DNA of 53,796 bases, taken from Phenylobacterium sp. Its GTDB lineage: Bacteria; Pseudomonadota; Alphaproteobacteria; Caulobacterales; Caulobacteraceae. A model generated the notes under the pieces. It had not been told where the DNA came from. It was given only the letters and a program-made list of their open reading frames with translations, and searched no databases. This document shows, piece after piece, positions 52,115-53,796 of the stretch; position 1 is the first letter of the stretch, and the number at the start of each line of letters is the position of its first letter. The translations under genes were made by a program, and so were the position numbers. The stretch spans positions 1-53,796 of the forward strand of contig NZ_JAUYQL010000115.1 of NCBI RefSeq assembly GCF_030697305.1. The letters run 5' to 3'.

Positions 52115-53613
52115 GCACCGCCTACGTCGCCGCCATCGACCAGGGGACCACCTCGTCGCGTTGCATCGTCTTCGACAAGGCGGGCGCCATCGTCGCCATG
52201 GCGCAGAAGGAACACCGCCAGATCTTCCCGAGGCCCGGTTGGGTGGAGCACGACGCGGTGCAGATCTGGGACAATGTGCAGCAGGTGGTGCGCGAGGCGC
52301 TGGAGGCGGCGGGCATCGCCGCGGCGGATCTGGCCGCGGTGGGCATCACCAACCAGCGCGAGACTACAGTCATCTGGGAGCGCGATACCGGCAAGCCGAT
52401 CCACAACGCCATCGTCTGGCAGGACACCCGCACCGACCGATTGGTCCGTGAGATCGGCGGGGAGGCGGGCCCCGACAGGTTCCGCGACATCTGCGGCCTC
52501 CCGCTGGCGACCTACTTCTCGGGCCCGAAGATCCGCTGGCTGCTGGACAATGTGGCGGGCGCCCAGGCCCGCGCCGAGGCGGGCGAGCTGATGTTCGGCA
52601 CCATGGACACCTGGCTGATCTGGAACCTCACCGGGCGGCACGTCACCGATGTGACCAACGCCAGCCGCACCATGCTGATGAACCTGCGGACGCTGGATTG
52701 GGACGAGGCCCTACTGGACGGCCTGGGCGTGCCACGCAGCCTGTTGCCCGAGATCCGCGCCTCGTCCGAGGTCTATGGCGAGGCCCGCGATGGCCTGGCC
52801 GGGGTGCCGGTGGCGGCCGCCCTGGGCGACCAGCAAGCGGCGCTGTTCGGCCAGACCTGCTTCGCGGCGGGAGAGGGCAAGTGCACCTACGGCACCGGCA
52901 ACTTCCTGCTGGTGAACACCGGCACCGAGCCGGTGTTCTCCAGCCACGGCCTGCTGACCACGGCGGCCTACCGGATCGGCGACCAGCCGGCGGCCTATGC
53001 GCTTGAGGGTTCGGTGGCGGTGACCGGCGCGCTGGTCCAATGGGTGCGCGACAATCTCGGCCTGATCGAGAGTTCCGCCGACATCGAGGCGCTGGCCGCC
53101 AGTGTCGCGGACAACGGCGGGTGCTATTTCGTCCCGGCCTTCGCGGGGCTGTTCGCGCCGCACTGGCGCAGCGACGCGCGTGGCGTGATCACCGGCCTGA
53201 CCGGCTACATCACGAAGGCGCACATCGCCCGCGCGGTGCTGGAAGCGGCGGCGTGGCAGACCCGAGAGGTCGCCGACGCCATGGCTTCGGACACCGGGAC
53301 ACCGCTGGCGTCCCTGCGGGTCGACGGGGGCATGACCCGCAACGCCCTGCTGATGCAGATCCAGGCCGACGCCCTGGGCGCGCCGGTGATCCGCGCCGCG
53401 GTCGCCGAGACCACCTGTCTTGGGGCCGCCTATGCTGCGGGTCTGGCGGTCGGCGTCTGGCCGGACCTGGAGACCCTTCGCGCCCAGTGGCGGCATGACG
53501 CGGAGTGGGCGCCGCAAGCGTCGGCGGAGGTCCGCGAGCGCGGCTATCGCAAATGGCGCAAGGCGGTGGACCGCTCTCTTGACTGGGTCGACGCCGACGA
53601 CGCGCAAGGTTAG
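52111..53613 (+). CDS. glpK: Glycerol kinase
   Basis: The protein has 500 residues. It phosphorylates glycerol to sn-glycerol 3-phosphate with ATP. The FGGY fold starts [21 protein letters not shown] (phosphate loop), followed by [46 protein letters not shown] and, in the second half, [18 protein letters not shown], all glycerol kinase signatures. No glpF or glpD is adjacent. The start lacks its own ribosome site; a short ORF overlaps it. mpl follows after 40 bases in the same direction. Confidence 0.95.
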   Translation: MSTAYVAAIDQGTTSSRCIVFDKAGAIVAMAQKEHRQIFPRPGWVEHDAVQIWDNVQQVVREALEAAGIAAADLAAVGITNQRETTVIWERDTGKPIHNAIVWQDTRTDRLVREIGGEAGPDRFRDICGLPLATYFSGPKIRWLLDNVAGAQARAEAGELMFGTMDTWLIWNLTGRHVTDVTNASRTMLMNLRTLDWDEALLDGLGVPRSLLPEIRASSEVYGEARDGLAGVPVAAALGDQQAALFGQTCFAAGEGKCTYGTGNFLLVNTGTEPVFSSHGLLTTAAYRIGDQPAAYALEGSVAVTGALVQWVRDNLGLIESSADIEALAASVADNGGCYFVPAFAGLFAPHWRSDARGVITGLTGYITKAHIARAVLEAAAWQTREVADAMASDTGTPLASLRVDGGMTRNALLMQIQADALGAPVIRAAVAETTCLGAAYAAGLAVGVWPDLETLRAQWRHDAEWAPQASAEVRERGYRKWRKAVDRSLDWVDADDAQG

Positions 53614-53653
53614 TCAGCGGGAGGATTGTTAGCCCAGTCGAATCGGAGCCGTT

Positions 53654-53796
53654 GTGCGCATCCATTTCACCGGGGTCGCCGGGGCGGGCATGAGCGCGGC
53701 TGCGCTGATGATGCGCGACGCCGGCCATCAGGTTTCCGGGTCGGACGAGGACGTCTTCCCGCCGATGTCGACCTATGTCGCCGGCCTGGGCTTTCC
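53654..53796 (+). CDS. mpl: Mpl, UDP-MurNAc:tripeptide ligase (5' end only)
   Basis: Forty-seven codons are present before the window ends. They read VRIHFTGVAGAGMSAAALMM, then GHQVSGSDEDVFPPMSTYVAGLG. The nucleotide-binding GVAGAGMS and SGSDEDV...PPMST pattern is the Mpl form of the MurC ligase family, which recycles the tripeptide L-Ala-gamma-D-Glu-mDAP onto UDP-MurNAc. MurC normally lacks the PPMST run. GTG start with GGAG 6 bases upstream. NagZ, encoded earlier in this window, works in the same recycling route. Confidence 0.85.
   Translation, partial: MRIHFTGVAGAGMSAAALMMRDAGHQVSGSDEDVFPPMSTYVAGLGF

Overview
The window is about 54 kb of GC-rich chromosome from an alphaproteobacterium, most likely of the Caulobacteraceae (Caulobacter/Phenylobacterium group). 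I infer this from FliX and FlbY-type flagellar proteins, a DksA with a single zinc-finger Cys, a DipM-like LysM/LytM protein after surE-pcm, the nagZ-scpA-scpB-tatABC-serS-surE-pcm gene order, GTTC-N7-GTTC LexA boxes and TTAA-N7-TTAA-like CtrA boxes. No database could be searched, so family names come from recognised motifs.

Layout. (1) 1-3569 is the accessory part. A complete 2,402-bp IS1595-family element (106-2507) has 23-bp perfect inverted repeats and an 8-bp target duplication. It carries a transposase plus five small passenger ORFs, two pairs of which share overlapping divergent start codons. It sits just after a LexA box and before a HExxH protein and a lipoprotein. (2) 3580-12670 is mixed core metabolism and maintenance: a DUF429-like protein, a CusF-like lipoprotein, an MDR oxidoreductase, a Gfo/Idh/MocA dehydrogenase, glutathione peroxidase, IlvD, exonuclease III, ErpA and a dGTPase. 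(3) 12836-22309 is a long co-oriented envelope/chromosome/secretion cluster: SPOR protein, nagZ, scpA, scpB, tatA, tatB, tatC, serS, surE, pcm and a DipM-like gene, many overlapping by 4 bases. (4) 22419-28226 holds a DUF815 ATPase, then yajC-secD-secF with an Mth938-like gene, a PuuD-N-like membrane protein and a squalene/phytoene-synthase-like gene. (5) 28350-35360 has trmFO, a membrane protein, uvrA behind a LexA box, a 2OG-Fe(II) oxygenase, and a lone lumazine synthase gene under an FMN riboswitch. (6) 35457-38483 is flagellar (flgI, a short flgJ, flbY, divergent fliX) followed by dksA. (7) 38518-49378 has NAD synthetase, a LOG protein, a lipoprotein, an Atm1-type ABC exporter, an RND pump with its adaptor, glyoxalase I and an aldo/keto reductase. 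(8) 49438-53796 has a small ORF, a phasin, a MraY-like transferase with a DUF3995 protein, tRNA-Asn, glpK with a possible leader peptide, and the 5' end of mpl.

Functional themes. Envelope work recurs: NagZ and Mpl recycle murein, DipM and the SPOR protein serve division, Tat and SecDF-YajC export proteins, and the MraY paralog may make an unusual lipid-linked sugar. DNA-damage control appears at uvrA and perhaps at the locus hit by the transposon. No gap between genes exceeds 300 bases. No CRISPR array, rRNA or prophage was seen. The most novel material is the passenger-bearing transposon, the MraY paralog with a changed signature, and the glpK/tRNA-Asn intergenic region, which holds a leader ORF, a CtrA-like site and an antisense terminator.
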